A DNA stretch of 64,000 nucleotides from Glycine soja (Eukaryota > Streptophyta > Magnoliopsida > Fabales > Fabaceae): contig NC_041020.1 of assembly GCF_004193775.1 (NCBI RefSeq), positions 10,299,198 to 10,363,197 on the forward strand, given 5' to 3'. The position numbers and the translations under genes were made by a program. This document shows, in pieces, positions 46,554 to 58,698 of the stretch. The notes below the pieces were generated by a model. That model saw only the letters and a list, made by a program, of their open reading frames with translations, did no database searches and had not been told where the DNA came from. Position 1 is the first letter of the stretch. Each line of letters opens with the position of its first letter.

Positions 46554-48184
46554 CTAATAGTAATTACTTGGAGTAGGCACTTAGCATTAGTGCAATATTT
46601 TAATTTGGTTTGTTTCCTTTTGTCATTTACTTCTTTATGAATTTTGTATGGAGTTTGTTTAGTCGTTGACTTACTTATGCTTATGAATTTGACTGTAGAT
46701 TTAAGCTTATTTAAGTATTTGGTGTATGGTATAAGTGTTTTTTTATCATAATTTTACTATGTTAGATGCATATATCAGAATTTATATGCATGTATTTAAT
46801 TTAATAAGTCTTGTAGAATTTACTTTCGAGTTGTGATTTCAAATTTACGATTCTATGACCCCTTTCTCAGTTGGGAAAGAATCTCGAGATTGACTATCAT
46901 GGTCAACATGCTCTATTTTTTCATAGGTTCTATCCAAAGCTCTATGTTATCAAAGTTGTTATTGATAATATTTCACATGCAGTTTATTTTGTTCAGTAAG
47001 CCATAGAGCTACAACGTTATGTTCAATTTTTAAGCTTTTTTTTATACTCATATGAATTTAACTATTATCATCAAATGATTTTGCTGAAAGATGCTTTATC
47101 AGAATTGTGGCCTTTATCATCTTCATTTCTTTTATGAGTGCAAGTAATTTGATTTTGCTTAATTAACTGAAATAATCTTATTTGTCTCACCCACATTATC
47201 ATTTTTTTAAGTAGAGTTAAACTATGAAATGCTTCAAAATGACTTCTTCGTCAAGTTAAAATAATTATTAATTATTAATATACGATAGGATACTAGTTAA
47301 TTTTTAACCCCAAAAGTTTAATGTTATGTTCATAATTTTAAATGAATTAAAAGAGTAACATTTAATGTAACATAAAATCATGAGTTTAAAAGAATTTTGG
47401 AAAAATAAATTAAAAGAGTGATAAAAACAATATCCCTTATAATTCACATTTAAAATGAATTAAAAGAGTAATTAACGAGTAATATAGAATTTAAATTTTG
47501 GGATATTTAATAAAAAGAGTGTAGCCAAACAGTACCAATTAATTCACACAATCGTGATTTCAATGTCATTTAATTACATTCCTATAATTGTGGCGGTACC
47601 AAATTAATTATAAATTAAAAAAAGAGTGTCATCAAATAGCACAGATTTTGTGGTAAGATTTATTATGATTTGTGTTAAAAAAAAATTGTAAATAATTTAA
47701 AATAGGATAATGTTGAATTTATTTTAAAAAATTGTGAATTGAAAGTATATTATAAATATATTTATAAATTTTAATAAATATATAATTAAATTTAAAATAA
47801 CCACAATTAAAGCTACATATTTTAAAATAAATAATATAGGATTTTACATGCTACTATATGAAATGTGAATTTTACTAAATAACTTAATACCTAATCAAAT
47901 TATATTAAATTAGTTAAATTAAATGATAAAAATTGTTTTTAAATTCAATACTACATATAGCTATTAGTTAATATTAATACTATATTATCGTTTTTAACCG
48001 TTGACCATTGAAGTTTATATTTTTTTATTCAGAAAAATATAAACTTCAGCTAAATGTTAGGAGAGTAAGTATTTTGATATATTTTTAGTATCATTCCAGT
48101 AGACTCTTATTTCTCTTTTTGTTTTAGTGTTTTAACTAAGGAGCGTTTGATATAGGGATTCTTTCATGTTTCTTAGGTATCAAT

Positions 48185-48286
48185 AATAGGTTGAGAATCT
48201 TAAACTTCTATATTTGATATGCATATTTTAAAATAGGTTGAGAATCTTAAACTTCTATATTTGATATGTATATTTTAAAATTCATT
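48185..48286. repeat. Tandem duplication of about 50 bp
   Basis: ATAGGTTGAGAATCTTAAAC followed by TTCTATATTTGATATG-ATATTTTAAAA occurs twice in succession, with one base difference. Confidence 0.88.
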
Positions 48287-49127
48287 TTCAAGAATCTAAC
48301 ATTTTTAGGATTCAGTTTTTAATTGAGTTTCCCACTAAAACATTCATATGAGAGAGGATGATAATTAAAACTTCTATGTTATTCTTATTCGATCATTTAA
48401 TTTAATTTGATAAACATTTAAATTTTTTTGTAAAATATCACGTTAATATTAATGAATGAATGATCGATGTAAAATTTATAAGTTTCTTAAAAGTTGAAAA
48501 TAAAATGAGACAAATTAATTTGTTAGAATAAAATTTAAAAAATTAAAAAATTGAGAATAAAAATGTAATTAAGCCTAAAAATAATGTCTTCCTATATTTT
48601 TATAGAACGGAAAAAAAAACTAACAACATGTGAAAAGTAGCAAGTAGTAGTTTTTTTACAACTTTTTTCTTTTACACCTAGCCTAGTAATTAGTAACATA
48701 AAAAGCTTAGTTCCCTAATAAAACACGAAAATAGTAACACATAGTAATTCTTATAAATAAATAATCTTTATAGTAATTAAATAATAACATATAGAATCTG
48801 AAATTTATTTTAAAAAGTCTGAAACTATATTGCAATAATATTTATAAACAAATAACTTTTTAAAAAATAATAAACAAATCTCACTGCAATCGGGAGTGTT
48901 CAATTTATTATTGCATAGATAAAATTTATAACTCCACAAATAATTAATATTTATAAAAATAATTTTTTTTTAATTTTAATTTTTTTTTAAATATTAATCC
49001 CCTATGTATAATTTTTCCCGTGTATCGGAATATGCACTAGTTGTAACAGAAAGTAATACTTTCCTTAGTTCTTTCCTTCGTGGGTCCAAAACAAGATTTT
49101 GAGAATATTGATTCATGCTTAAAATCT

Positions 49128-49466
49128 ATGATTAAATGTGTTGAGAATATGTTATATGATATTATGCATCTTTATGTGGGCACATTCTAGATGTATTATG
49201 TTTTTCATAAATATTTCGTCAGAACTTTTTCTTCACTGTTTTCCTAAAAAAGGTTTCTGAACAATGCATAGATTTCAAATGGAGTGTTGAAAACATGTTG
49301 TATTATGCATCTTTATGTGTTAAGATTCCAGATATATTTTCTAACATTATTGAAATTGAATCTCCTTTATCAATGTTTTTCATGAAATATTTCGTCATGT
49401 AGCGCGCGACTTTTTGTTCACTGTTTTCCTAAAAGAAGGTTTCTGAATAATGCAGAGATTTCAACT
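49128..49466. repeat. Imperfect direct duplication
   Basis: Two copies share TATTATGCATCTTTATGTG, then ATATTTCGTCA, TTCACTGTTTTCCTAAAA and AGGTTTCTGAA-AATGCA-AGATTTCAA. They begin at about 49128 and 49285. Confidence 0.8.
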
Positions 49467-49496
49467 GCCATGTCCGTTTTGGCGGCTATAACCACC

Positions 49497-49525
49497 CACA
49501 AAACTAATTAATTAGTTAGTTTTGT
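49497..49525. repeat. Short perfect hairpin
   Basis: CACAAAACTAA (49497-49507) pairs with TTAGTTTTGTG (49515-49525) around an AT-rich loop. Isolated; function unknown. Confidence 0.7.
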
Positions 49526-49788
49526 GCGTGCACTGCCGTGTCCTAGTAAGTTGGAAGACTTATAGGATAAAAAAGATTGCTTATCATAAGGCATATGCAA
49601 CAGGGTTACATTCCAGACCAACCTTAATCATGTCTACCTTAATGACTAACCTCGGTCAAATTTGCGTGAATGATAAATGATTTTTTGAGGAATGATGTTG
49701 ACTTTTTCTTTTAACATTTTTTCTCAAAGATTCTTTTTATAATTGGTTAAAATTTACTGAAAGTAATCAATTTTAATAGGTTTTAATT

Positions 49789-50903
49789 TGTTAGATAAGT
49801 GACTTTAGTATCTTAAGAAGGGGGGTTGAATTAAAATACTAAATTATTCCCAATTAAAATTTAACTCTCTTTTTAATTAATAATGAAACCCTAATTATGA
49901 ATTATTTCAAGAACAATTCAAAATAAACTTCTTTAAAGCGAAATATAAACTCCAATAAAGTAAAAGAAGTTTAAGTGAAGAGAGAATGCAAACTCAGTTT
50001 TTATACTGGTTCGGCTACGCCATGTGCCTACGTCCAGTCCCCAAGCAACTCGCTTGAGATTTTCACTATCTTGTAAAATCCTTTTACAAAACTCTGAACC
50101 ACACAAGGACAACTCTTCCCTTGTGTTCAAATAACCTTACAACTTAAGAGACCCTCGGTCCCTTAATCAATCTCTTTGAAGAAGAAGAAGAAGAAGAAGG
50201 ATTCTCTCTTGAAGAGAAAGATATTACAATTGAAGATCACTCAAGATTCCTTATTGAATTTGCATGTGTTGTGGCCAAGGAATTCTTTTTTAGAGTTTTA
50301 AGACAATTTGGTAGTGAGAGGATAAGACAATTTGTTCAGGAAAACTCTCTAAGGAATTTCGTGTTCCAAGTCTCCTATTTATAGGTCGTTGATGACCATT
50401 CAAAAACTTCTTGAACAGTTGTGACTCTTGGGAGTTATTTTAAAAAATTCCTTACTGGTAATCGATTACATAACAGTTGTAATTGATTACACAGTTAGTT
50501 TATGAAGAGTTTTGACTCTTCAGATTTGAAATTTGAATTTTCATGTCTGGTAATCGATTACACACAAGCCTTGTGTAATTGATTACAGGCTTAAAATTCA
50601 AATTCAAATTTCGTAAGAGCATTTCAGAAATTATTTTGGCCACTAGTAATCGATTACAACCTCTGGTAATCGATTATCAGAGAGTAAATATCATATTTAT
50701 GAAATCTCAGAAAAACTTTTGGAAAATATCCATTGGTCAAACCTGTGCATTATCAATAAAGAAACTCTTCCTTAGATTCTAGGAACTAAGTTCATCAATT
50801 ATCTTGAATTTCTGGATTCTTGACTTGGATCAAACGTGAGAAGCACTTATCTTTGGCATCATCAAAACTTCATAAAACTTCATTTCATATTTGCTTCTAA
50901 AAT
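49789..50903 (-). repeat. 3' LTR of the Sirevirus-like remnant
   Basis: It shares the ACTGGTTCGGCTACGCCATG block and TGAGATTTTCACTATCTTGTAAAATCC-like sequence with the copia LTRs at 7060-8293 and 10358-11736, and has a GAA run at 50178-50198. The right boundary is approximate because no clear CA end abuts the polypurine tract. Confidence 0.75.
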
Positions 50904-51052
50904 CTCCCCTTTTTTAATGATGACAATAATCTGAAATCAAGATAAATGATATACAATTGATAATGCGTGCTCATAACCCTTACTCCCCTTTAAGATTAGA
51001 ATTTACGCCTAAGTTCATAATAACTACCCCCTTAAGTTCTCTCCCCCTTTGG
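50902..51052 (-). other. Multiple polypurine tracts
   Basis: Four tracts read on the - strand as AAAAAAGGGGAGAT, AAAGGGGAGTAA, AAGGGGGTAG and AAAGGGGGAGAGA within 150 bp. Multiple PPTs before the 3' LTR are a described Sirevirus trait. Confidence 0.65.
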
Positions 51053-51318
51053 CAACATCAAAAAGCCAAAAACGTATGGAGAAAGGAACTAAGGCTTCAT
51101 CAAAAGTAGAGCACAATGTAATCATAAACTAAGTCAATCCATAGAATTAACCAAACAAGTCTTAATCAGCCAAATCAAAGTCTTAAAATACCAAAACACA
51201 AACCAAAACAGAATGATAAATATCCAAGACAATCATAACAAAAGTACTAATGAAAGCAAAAATACAAGGCGAAAGAAATAACCATAAAGCCTAAGGAAAT
51301 AAAATATAAGAAAGATAA

Positions 51319-52433
51319 CTAAAAGTCGACTGGGGGATCGAAGCAACGCCTAATGAAGCTCATATCATCTGCAAGCCTAGTAATCCTGGTGTCCATGGCA
51401 TTGAAGCGCTCACCCATAAAATCTCAAAGGTCGCAAAGCTTTGTGAGTACTTCAGTCAGAAGAGAAGTGGAATCAGCCCTTTGTGGTGGAGTAGATAGGG
51501 TACGTTCGTCGAGAATAGGCGGTGGCAAGTCCTATTTGCGAACCCATTGACCATCAACATCCTTTCGATAACCAAAGGAGGTAACCACACCAGCACCAAT
51601 TGAGAAAGACCTTTTGACCTTGACAAATGGTTCATAATCCAAAGGAAAATTGAAATGATGAAGAAAAAGAGTAACAAGGTGAAGATAAGGCAGAGGTGCA
51701 TTGGCCCGTAATGCCTTATGCATTCGGTACCGAACTAAATGGGCCCAGTTGATCTGACGACTAGTTTGAAAAGCCCACATCAGAATCAAATCCTCTTCAG
51801 AGGCTTGGGCAAGTTTGAAGACCGAGGAAGCAAAATACGAACAATGATATAATGCATGATGCAACAATCAAAAGTTAGTGACCCAACAAGTAATCTGTCG
51901 GTCATGTCAGCCTAGTCATTGTAGACCATTCTACAAGCATCATGACTAGAATAATCAAATTTCCAGTCATCAACAAGGATGCCCTCAAAAGGAACACCTT
52001 GACTGGGCAGTTTAGTCAAAGAATAGAACAAGGGCTGATCAATAGCAATGGGAATATTATGCACCTCAGAGTAAAGAATACCATCCTGAATTTTCAAATT
52101 ATTATAGAAAACCTTAACTAAGTTAGGAAAGTAGGGCAGTTTCAGAGTCATGAAATCAATCAAAGCAGAATTTTGAAACTCTTGGTAACAATCAAATGTT
52201 TCTTCATCAAAAAATTCAAGATCAAGGTACTTAGGGTCTAGAATGACTCTATTACAGAATTGAGAGTAGTACCTTTGATGCTGATCATCTGAAGAAAATA
52301 CTGTAGATGATCATGGAGATGAAAGAGAAGGAGGAACTGGTGTGGGTGGGTCTCCAGAAGTTCCTTGGTGGCAGTGGCCAGCAGCGGTGGTGGTGCAGGA
52401 AGATCCTTTTTGCTTCTTTGATGATTTTGCCAT
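51319..52433 (-). pseudogene. Env-position ORF with PF20167-like domain in a Sirevirus
   Basis: The start ATG at 52433 gives MAKSSKKQKGSS, then a Thr/Pro/Ser-rich leader, a stop near 52314, and LIDFMTLKLPYF-like sequence into VKVFYNNLKIQDGILYSEVHN, IPIAIDQPLFYSLTKLPSQG. A stop at 51912 and a frameshift before 51800 follow, then WAFQTSRQINWAHLVRYRMH and LPYLHLVTLFLHHFNFPLDY, a stop at 51532, and a predicted coiled-coil-like tail (LTEVLTKLCDLRDFMGERFN) ending at 51319. The N-terminal basic leader and the FYNNL...I.I pattern parallel the Athila-like ORF at 26932-28149. Sireviruses carry an env-like gene at this place. Function unknown; this copy is dead. Confidence 0.68.
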
Positions 52434-52596
52434 TTGAAGATGTTTCAGTTGATTTTGATCGGCGGGATTGAAAGAGAATTGAAAAAGATGAAGATTGTGC
52501 TTCGTTTGAAGCGATTTGGTTAAGATATGAGTGAGATACGAAGAATTGAAGTTTAGGGAGCAAAAAGCCCCGTCACACGAGAAAAGGGGATGAGGG

Positions 52597-53997
52597 TGTT
52601 TGATCGCGGCAAGCGCATCGGATTGCGCAAGTAATATAAAATGGTAAGAACCGAGTATCGAAATCTCGAGGAACTTGTGTTACTTGGTAAAACTACTTCA
52701 GTGAAAATGTGTCTAGTATGAAAAGAGATGTGTGGATTATGTACAGGTATGTAAACTAACTATTAAAAGGAAAATCACGTGAGTAATGATGCGTAAAGAC
52801 AAGTAGGCAACACATTGGTCTTCCTAGTAGGTGCCTGATGTTAAAAGGATATTCTCTACTTAACAATGCTCATGTGTTCTATGGTGTCTCCTGAAATGCT
52901 AAACCCTGATTCCTCATGATAGTCTAACCTAATCCCGATCAAGCATCGTCCTCAGATTCCTCTTGTTGGACTAAACTTGACTAGAACCACATTAAGACAA
53001 GCATACAACAACTAGGTTACCGTACCCTAATCCCTCGTGATAATACTATAAACTAGCCCTGTCCTATCAAGTTCTAAGAAGCAGACCAGTTTCCACTGTT
53101 GAATGATCCTAACAACACATGCATCAAGGCAAAAGCATGCTAGAATGAAGTTCTGATAGCATAGTGAACACACAAAACATCATTAAATAGATATACAAGT
53201 ATTTACATCAAGTACCTACAAGGAAGAACCAACAAAGGATTTAGTTCTCCATAACTGGGAAGCTTCCTTTACAACAAAGAGTAGAGAAAAATGAAGGATT
53301 GAAGGAATACAAGCGGTGAGGATGTCTCCTTCACCTCTAGAACCTCACAATCACTCACAGACTCATCTCATGCTCTCAAGACGACTTCCTTTTCAAGCTC
53401 GGTTCTCTATAGGTGTTCGCACAACAAAATCTCAAAACTCTCTAGAACTTATACCTTTCTCTCTCTAGAAATCTCTAGACATGCAGAAGCTTCAAGAAAA
53501 GGCCAAACTCCTCTCCAAAATCTGATTTCAGGCTTAAATAGGTGGCTTTGTTTGTGCTAGCACGCTTAGCGTAACTCTGAACCGCTTAGCGCGCATTAGT
53601 GGATTTCGACTTAGCGCGTGCTTTTCTTGCTTAGCGGATGGATTGAAGCAGTGCGCTTAGCGGGATGACCCTTCGCTCAGTGAACATGCACAGCTCATCC
53701 TTCTTCGAGATTCTTCCTCGCGCTCAGCCGAGGAGTGTTGAGCTCAGCGGTTGGCTTGCTAAGCCAGAAGATTGGCTTAGCGAGAGGATGAAAATCAGCA
53801 CTTCACAAACTTTCCTAATTAACCTGAAATTGAGAGGAAATGGTTATTAAACACACAAAATGGAAATACTAAGTACTTATTACCTATCTTTAACAAAAAG
53901 TAATTACAATACTACAAAACAACCATAAATTGGAGGAGATTTGATACAATTTACACAAGTTTTATACACAAAAGTTAGTCGTATTCATCGACTAACA
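52597..53997 (-). repeat. 3' LTR of the second Athila-like element
   Basis: 1401 bp from TGTTTGATCGCGG to CATCGACTAACA. It shares the ACCGAGTATCGAA word near the left end, the CCTCAGATTCCTCTTG-type repeats, the TATA-like CTATTTAAGCC on the - strand near 53536, the GCTTAGCG cluster and the GACTAACA end with the LTRs at 23837 and 32116, but is clearly diverged, so it is a different subfamily. Confidence 0.82.
53560..53780 (-). promoter_or_regulatory. GCTTAGCG cluster upstream of the LTR TATA box
   Basis: About ten copies of CGCTTAGCG / CGCTCAGCG-type words lie directly upstream of CTATTTAAGCC on the - strand. The placement equals that in the first Athila-like LTR although the surrounding sequence has diverged. 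Confidence 0.5.
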
Positions 53998-54012
53998 AAC
54001 TCCCCCAAATTT
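53998..54012 (-). other. Polypurine tract
   Basis: On the - strand AAATTTGGGGGAGTT abuts the 3' LTR start TGTTAGTCGATG, confirming orientation. Confidence 0.8.
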
Positions 54013-55118
54013 ACAGTTTTGCTTGTCCTCAAGCAAACATAGAACAACTCACTGGTCCCCAAGTGGCAATAACATGCAGTGACTGTGTACAAATGTGTAT
54101 GCAACACAAGTTACTGATTGCATGATAAAAGAATAAAGCAAAATGCCCTCATCAGTTGTCTTTCACAAAGCATGCAGTTATTCAAAGAGAAGAATAAAAT
54201 GTAATCTGTACAATTAGATGAAGTTAGGCATAAGACAAATATCAAGGAAAGTAGCTTAAACCACAGTCTCATGGCTTCTGTTTCACTTAAGCACAAGTGT
54301 TTAAGCTATTCATTAATAACAACTAGCAAGAGGTCCAATCTTTGAACTTCATCTCATGTCATCAAGTCAAGAATGCATAAACAGAATCAAAAGGACTTTT
54401 CACAGGCTTGTAGTGAGGCTTGGCTACAAAAAATCATTGTTTTTTCTAGGATTCAAAGGCTTAGATTCTAAGAGAGCACAAATCCTACACTTATCAGAGT
54501 AATCTTTTCAATACAATTAGCTTACTCACTAGCCTTTCACTTTAATTTGCTTTTGACCTTTTTACAACAACACACATTTTTTTATTGTTTTTTTTAACAC
54601 ACAAAACTTATTTGTTGTGTGTGCTGATGCTTTACCTTTTACTTTACATTCCAATCAACTCCACTCCCCCAAATTTGGGGTAATTCTCCTTGAACTATCT
54701 GCTCTCCTAGAATCTAAACAAGGTATCTGGAGATAATCATTTAAGTTCAGGGTTCAATTTTGACAATATCATTTAGCTCACAAAGGGTGCAAAGGATACA
54801 ATTATCATTCAAGGTAAGCTTTTTGGTCAATTGGCTTGTATATACACAATCATAACCTTCATCATCTCCTCATTCATACATTTCATTCTAGATTTTAGAG
54901 ATTGATGCAAAGACCATTACTCAAAGCTAGTTGTTCACTCACAGTTTAAGATCACACTCTCACTGGTTATGGTTCAAGCTTCTCTTTCTCAATCAACCTG
55001 TCTATTGACTAACAATTCTAATTAAAAGTTCACATACTTGTTCTTTCTTTGTCTAACATACATACTTGCTCAAACTTATGAAAAGAAACACAAATTCCAT
55101 CACAATCATGCATTTAAT
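54013..55118 (-). other. 3' non-coding region of the second Athila-like element
   Basis: It matches the arrangement of 25397-26640 (the words AGGCTTGTAGTGAGGCTTGGC, TTTTTCTAGGATTCAAAGGC and the AAGATCACACTCTCA block). No gene is supported. Confidence 0.7.
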
Positions 55119-56625
55119 CCAAAAGCCCAAGTGATTAATTAAAGACTTCAAGATCAAGCATCAAGAATCCAATCCAAGATTCAAGATTCAAGAGAAGAAA
55201 TCAAGAAGCAACAAGTCAAGACTTCATAAAGGATAAGTATTAAAAGAATTTTTCAAAAACCAAGTAGCACAGTTTGTTTTACAAAAGAATTTTCTCAAAT
55301 TTTCTAAGTTACCAAAGTGATTACTCTCTGGTAATCGATTACCAGTTATCAGTAATCGATTACTAGTGACCATTTTGGTTTTCAAAATGTTTTCAAATGA
55401 TTTGTAACGTTGCAAAATGATTTTCAAATAGTGTAATCGATTACACTATATTAGTAATCGATTACAAGTGAATTTGAATGTTGGAATTCAAATCCAATTT
55501 TGAAGAGTCACAACTTTTCATAAAATACATTGTGTAATCGATTACCAGTGAATAATTTTAAAGAAAAAGTTAAGAGTTATAACTCTTAACATGGTTTTCT
55601 CAAAAGTCATAACTCTTCCAGTGGTTTCTTTGACCAGACATGAAGAGTCTATAAAAGCATGACTTTGACACATGTTCAAAAGATAATATATTCTTCCAAA
55701 CAATCGTTTTTCACAATCTTTCTCTAACCATTGCCCATTGCTTTTTCTTTGGCAAAAGGCTTTCTAAACTTTGTTTTCAAAACTTTGTTTTTTCTACAAG
55801 TGGAAATTCTGCAGAAAACAAAAGTGTGCTATCTTTTCTTCTTTCTCCCTTTTGTAAAAAGATTCAAAGGACTAACCGCCTGAGAATTCTTTTGATTCTC
55901 CCTTCTCCCTTTTTTTCAAAAGATTCAAAGGACTAACCGCCTGAGAATTCTTTTGATTCTCCCTTCTCCCTTTTTTTCAAAAGATTCAAAGGACTAACCG
56001 CCTGAGAATTCTTTTGATTCTTCCCCTTCCCTTTAAACAAAATATTTCAAAGGACTAACCGCCTGAGATATCTTTTGTTTCCCCTTACAAAGATTCAAGG
56101 GACTAATCACGAGAGAATTCTTTGTCTTAACACATTGGGGGGTACATCCTTTGTGGTACAAGTAGAGGGTACATCTACTTGGGTTGTAATACTGAGAACA
56201 AAAGAGGGTACATCTCTTGGGATCAGTTCAAGTGGAGGGTACATCCACTTGGTTGTTCAAAGAGAACAAGGGAGGGTACATCCCTTGTGGATCTTTGCTT
56301 GTAAAGGATTTTACAAGGTTATTGGAAATCTCAAGAACCAGTGGTTGCTTGGGGATTGGATGTAGGCATGGGTTGTTGCCGAACCAGTATAAATCTTATG
56401 TTTGTCTTCTTCTTCCCTACACTCTTTACTTTTCTGCTATGTACTTTTATTTATGCTTTACTTTTGTCTAAGTTATTGTTTTTGTTCTTTACTTCCTCAT
56501 AACTTAGTAGTAAAGCCTAATTAAATCTAGTAATATTAAGAAGGATAATTTTTAATTAGTTAAGACACATTAATAACTAATTCAACCCCCCTTTCTTAAT
56601 TATTCCGAGGCCACTTGATCCAACA
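55119..56625 (+). mobile_element. Sirevirus-type LTR, 5'-truncated
   Basis: The right end ACTTGATCCAACA and all modules from TAATCGATTA palindromes (55331-55550) through TATA CTATAAAAG near 55650, the GGACTAACCGCCTG array (55860-56100) and the GAGGGTACATC array (56130-56290) match 21140-22843 and 41123-42814. The typical start TGTGGAAG is missing and no target duplication of CTGAA is seen upstream, so the start and some target DNA are deleted. The left limit is approximate. Confidence 0.8.
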
Positions 56626-56858
56626 CTGAATGCTGAGGTGAGGATAGGTCCACCACTAGTGTGGGTGGATCTGATGTGACCTCTCGAGACCTCTCAGAAG
56701 TAGCAGCAACTTCCTGTCTCACCTGCCTCCTCCTCTACCATGAATGGCTCTGGAATGGTGGCCTCGGATGACTCATCCTCTATATGCTGCGGTACCTGGG
56801 CGGTGGAACCATCATCTTCCCTGTGAAGAGAAGGTTGGGTCCCAGGCCAGGCTACCCT
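56626..56858 (-). pseudogene. C-terminal part of the broken env-position ORF
   Basis: On the - strand this reads VAWPGTQPSLHREDDGSTAQ, then VPQHIEDESSEATIPEPFM, stop at about 56694. It continues the PF20167-like ORF at 62735-63722, which is separated from it by the solo LTR; compare VAWLGDQPFSFGG at the end of the ORF at 26932-28149. Confidence 0.72.
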
Positions 56859-57722
56859 TGTAACGACCCACCTCGTCTCTACGATATCCACACTCTAATA
56901 TACACTAATTTCAATATGTATAAAAAAACTCCCTTAATTTTGCTTATGAAAACCAAAGTAATTTTGTCACAACATGCATTCATCCAACAACACGCCATTA
57001 CTTAAGTGAATACACATAATTATATAGAAGCAGTAACTCGGTACACGTCATACACATAAACAAAAATTAAATATGTTCATAAATATAATTAAAATATAAA
57101 GTTTACATCTTTGATTCAATAAAATAAAACTTCAAAACCAACTATGGAGGAGTTGATCACAAAACACAACTCCCTCCTAAAATAATGCCAATGTCATCAC
57201 GTCGGCTCAGCGGCTCCTCACCAGAATTTCACTTCCTACACCCTACTGTTGTCATTCTGCTCCCACGAACAATGTTCGTGATCATCACAGGTATTAACCA
57301 CACGATACAAAATTGCAAGGGTGAGTTCATTATAAAAAGAACCAATACCAATTCTAAATAACCACAATTAGCAAGGAACATAGGCAAACATGATGAGCAT
57401 ACACAACAACAATTATTCAACACTCAAATCCAAAAAGTATTCATCATCCACATCCAACAATTACTCATCATCCATCCACGGACCCAATCAAGACTGCACA
57501 GAATGATGCATGCACCTGACTCAACACTCAGATGCAATGTGGTACGTACCAACAACAACCAAATATCAGGAAATAGCCTAAGCGTGTCCACACGATACTC
57601 TCACTTAGGGAAATGTGCTGAGTTTGTCGAGACCACCCGGTTGTGCATGTAACAGCCCCCCTCCCATAGGTGATCAGCCTGGGAGCCCAAAGGTGTTCCC
57701 AACCAGGTGACAAGCCCCCTAG

Positions 57723-58685
57723 TGATGTAAGCTCCATTTGAGCTTGTAAGCCTAGGATCTTCTTCATCAATGGATTCTTTTGCTTCTTGGAAGATGAATG
57801 GCAGCGGAATGGAGAAGGAAGAGAGAGAGGAGACGCTACTTCAAGGAGAAGATGAGTCTAGAAGAAGCTCACCACCATAGGAGGCCATGGATAAGAGCTT
57901 GGAGGAAGAAGGAAATGAATGAAGGGAGAGGAAGAAAGGAGCACGAAATTTTGTGCTCTAAAATCTAAAGTTTAATATTCAAATGATCAAAGTTCCAAAA
58001 AAATGCACACACATGACCTCTATTTATAGCCTAAGTGTCACACAAAATTGGAGGGAAATTTGAATTTCAATTCAAATTTTACTTGAATTTGGAATTAAAT
58101 TTGTGGAGCCAAACTTTGGAGCCAAAATTTCACTAATTATGATTAGTGAATTTTAGTTATGGTTCAGCCCACTAATTTAAGATCAATTCCAAGATTCTCC
58201 ACTAAGTGTGCTTAGGTGTCATGAGGCATGTAAAGCATGAAGGACATGCACAAAGTGTGACTATATGATGTGGCAATGGGGTGTAGTAATCAAATGCTCA
58301 CCTCCCCCTCTAAAATTAATTGAATTGGGCTTCTACCAATTCAATTAAATTTATTTCCAACCACACACATCAAATATTCACTTAGTGCATGTGAAATTAC
58401 AAAACTACCCCCAATACAAAAACTTGTCTAGGTGCCTTAAAATACAAGGGCTAAAAAATCCTATATTTCTCGGGTACCCTACCTGCAATATGGAGCCCTA
58501 AATACAAGGAACAAAATTAATGAAACCTTAATCTAATATGTTCAAAGATAAGTGGGCTCATACTTAGCCCATGGGCCCAAAATCTACCCTAAGGCTCATG
58601 AGAACCCTTGGACCTTCTCTTGCATCTTTGGCCTAATCTTCTTGGAGTCTTCTGTCCAATGCCCTTGGGGGGTAGGATTGCATCA
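57723..58685 (-). repeat. 3' LTR of the nested Ty3 element
   Basis: 963 bp, full length. Near identical to 59994-60811 over the shared part (from GGAGGCCATGG onward), which suggests a recent element. Confidence 0.88.
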
Positions 58686-58698
58686 TTTCCTCCCCCTT

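Larger units (their letters stand above)
23409..46562 (+). mobile_element. CACTA (En/Spm) element with nested insertions, probable
   Basis: The left end is CACTACTAAAATATATTG. The right end, read on the - strand from the original terminus, is TACTATTAGATAATATG; about 20 of 29 bases match, and both lead into ACATCG. The right end is split by a hAT insertion, so it is shared between 45663-45670 and 46554-46562. Both ends carry ACATCGGTTTT-type subterminal repeats, and a Tnp2 transposase fragment lies inside. Without the inserted LTR elements the span is about 11 kb. The 3-bp flanks are GTT and ATT, so the expected target duplication is not exact. That the two ends belong to one element is inferred. 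Confidence 0.65.
46563..49788. other. AT-rich spacer with no recognised gene
   Basis: No open frame or domain is supported on either strand. It contains a tandem duplication (48185-48286), a larger direct duplication (49128-49466) and a short hairpin (49497-49525). It could be the original flank of the CACTA insertion. Confidence 0.6.
49789..52596 (-). mobile_element. Sirevirus-like 3' end (LTR, polypurine tracts, env-position ORF)
   Basis: The left boundary is TGTTAGATAAGTGAC at 49789, the same end as the copia LTRs at 7060 and 10358. A 3' LTR extends to about 50903 (TAATCGATTA palindromes 50458-50685, TATA-like CTATAAATAGG on - near 50386). Several polypurine-like tracts follow (50902-50920, 50979-50993, 51024-51036, 51038-51052), then an ORF on the - strand. 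The second Athila-like element interrupts it at 52597. No target duplication could be checked because the other side lies beyond nested insertions or the window. Confidence 0.72.

Noticed and set aside
49497..49525. Perfect hairpin as a microRNA precursor or terminator
   Set aside because: The arms are only 11 bp with an AT-rich loop and no extended foldback.
56694..56891. Independent short acidic gene on the - strand
   Set aside because: The N-terminal part lies in the inserted LTR; the rest is the C-terminus of the interrupted env-position ORF.
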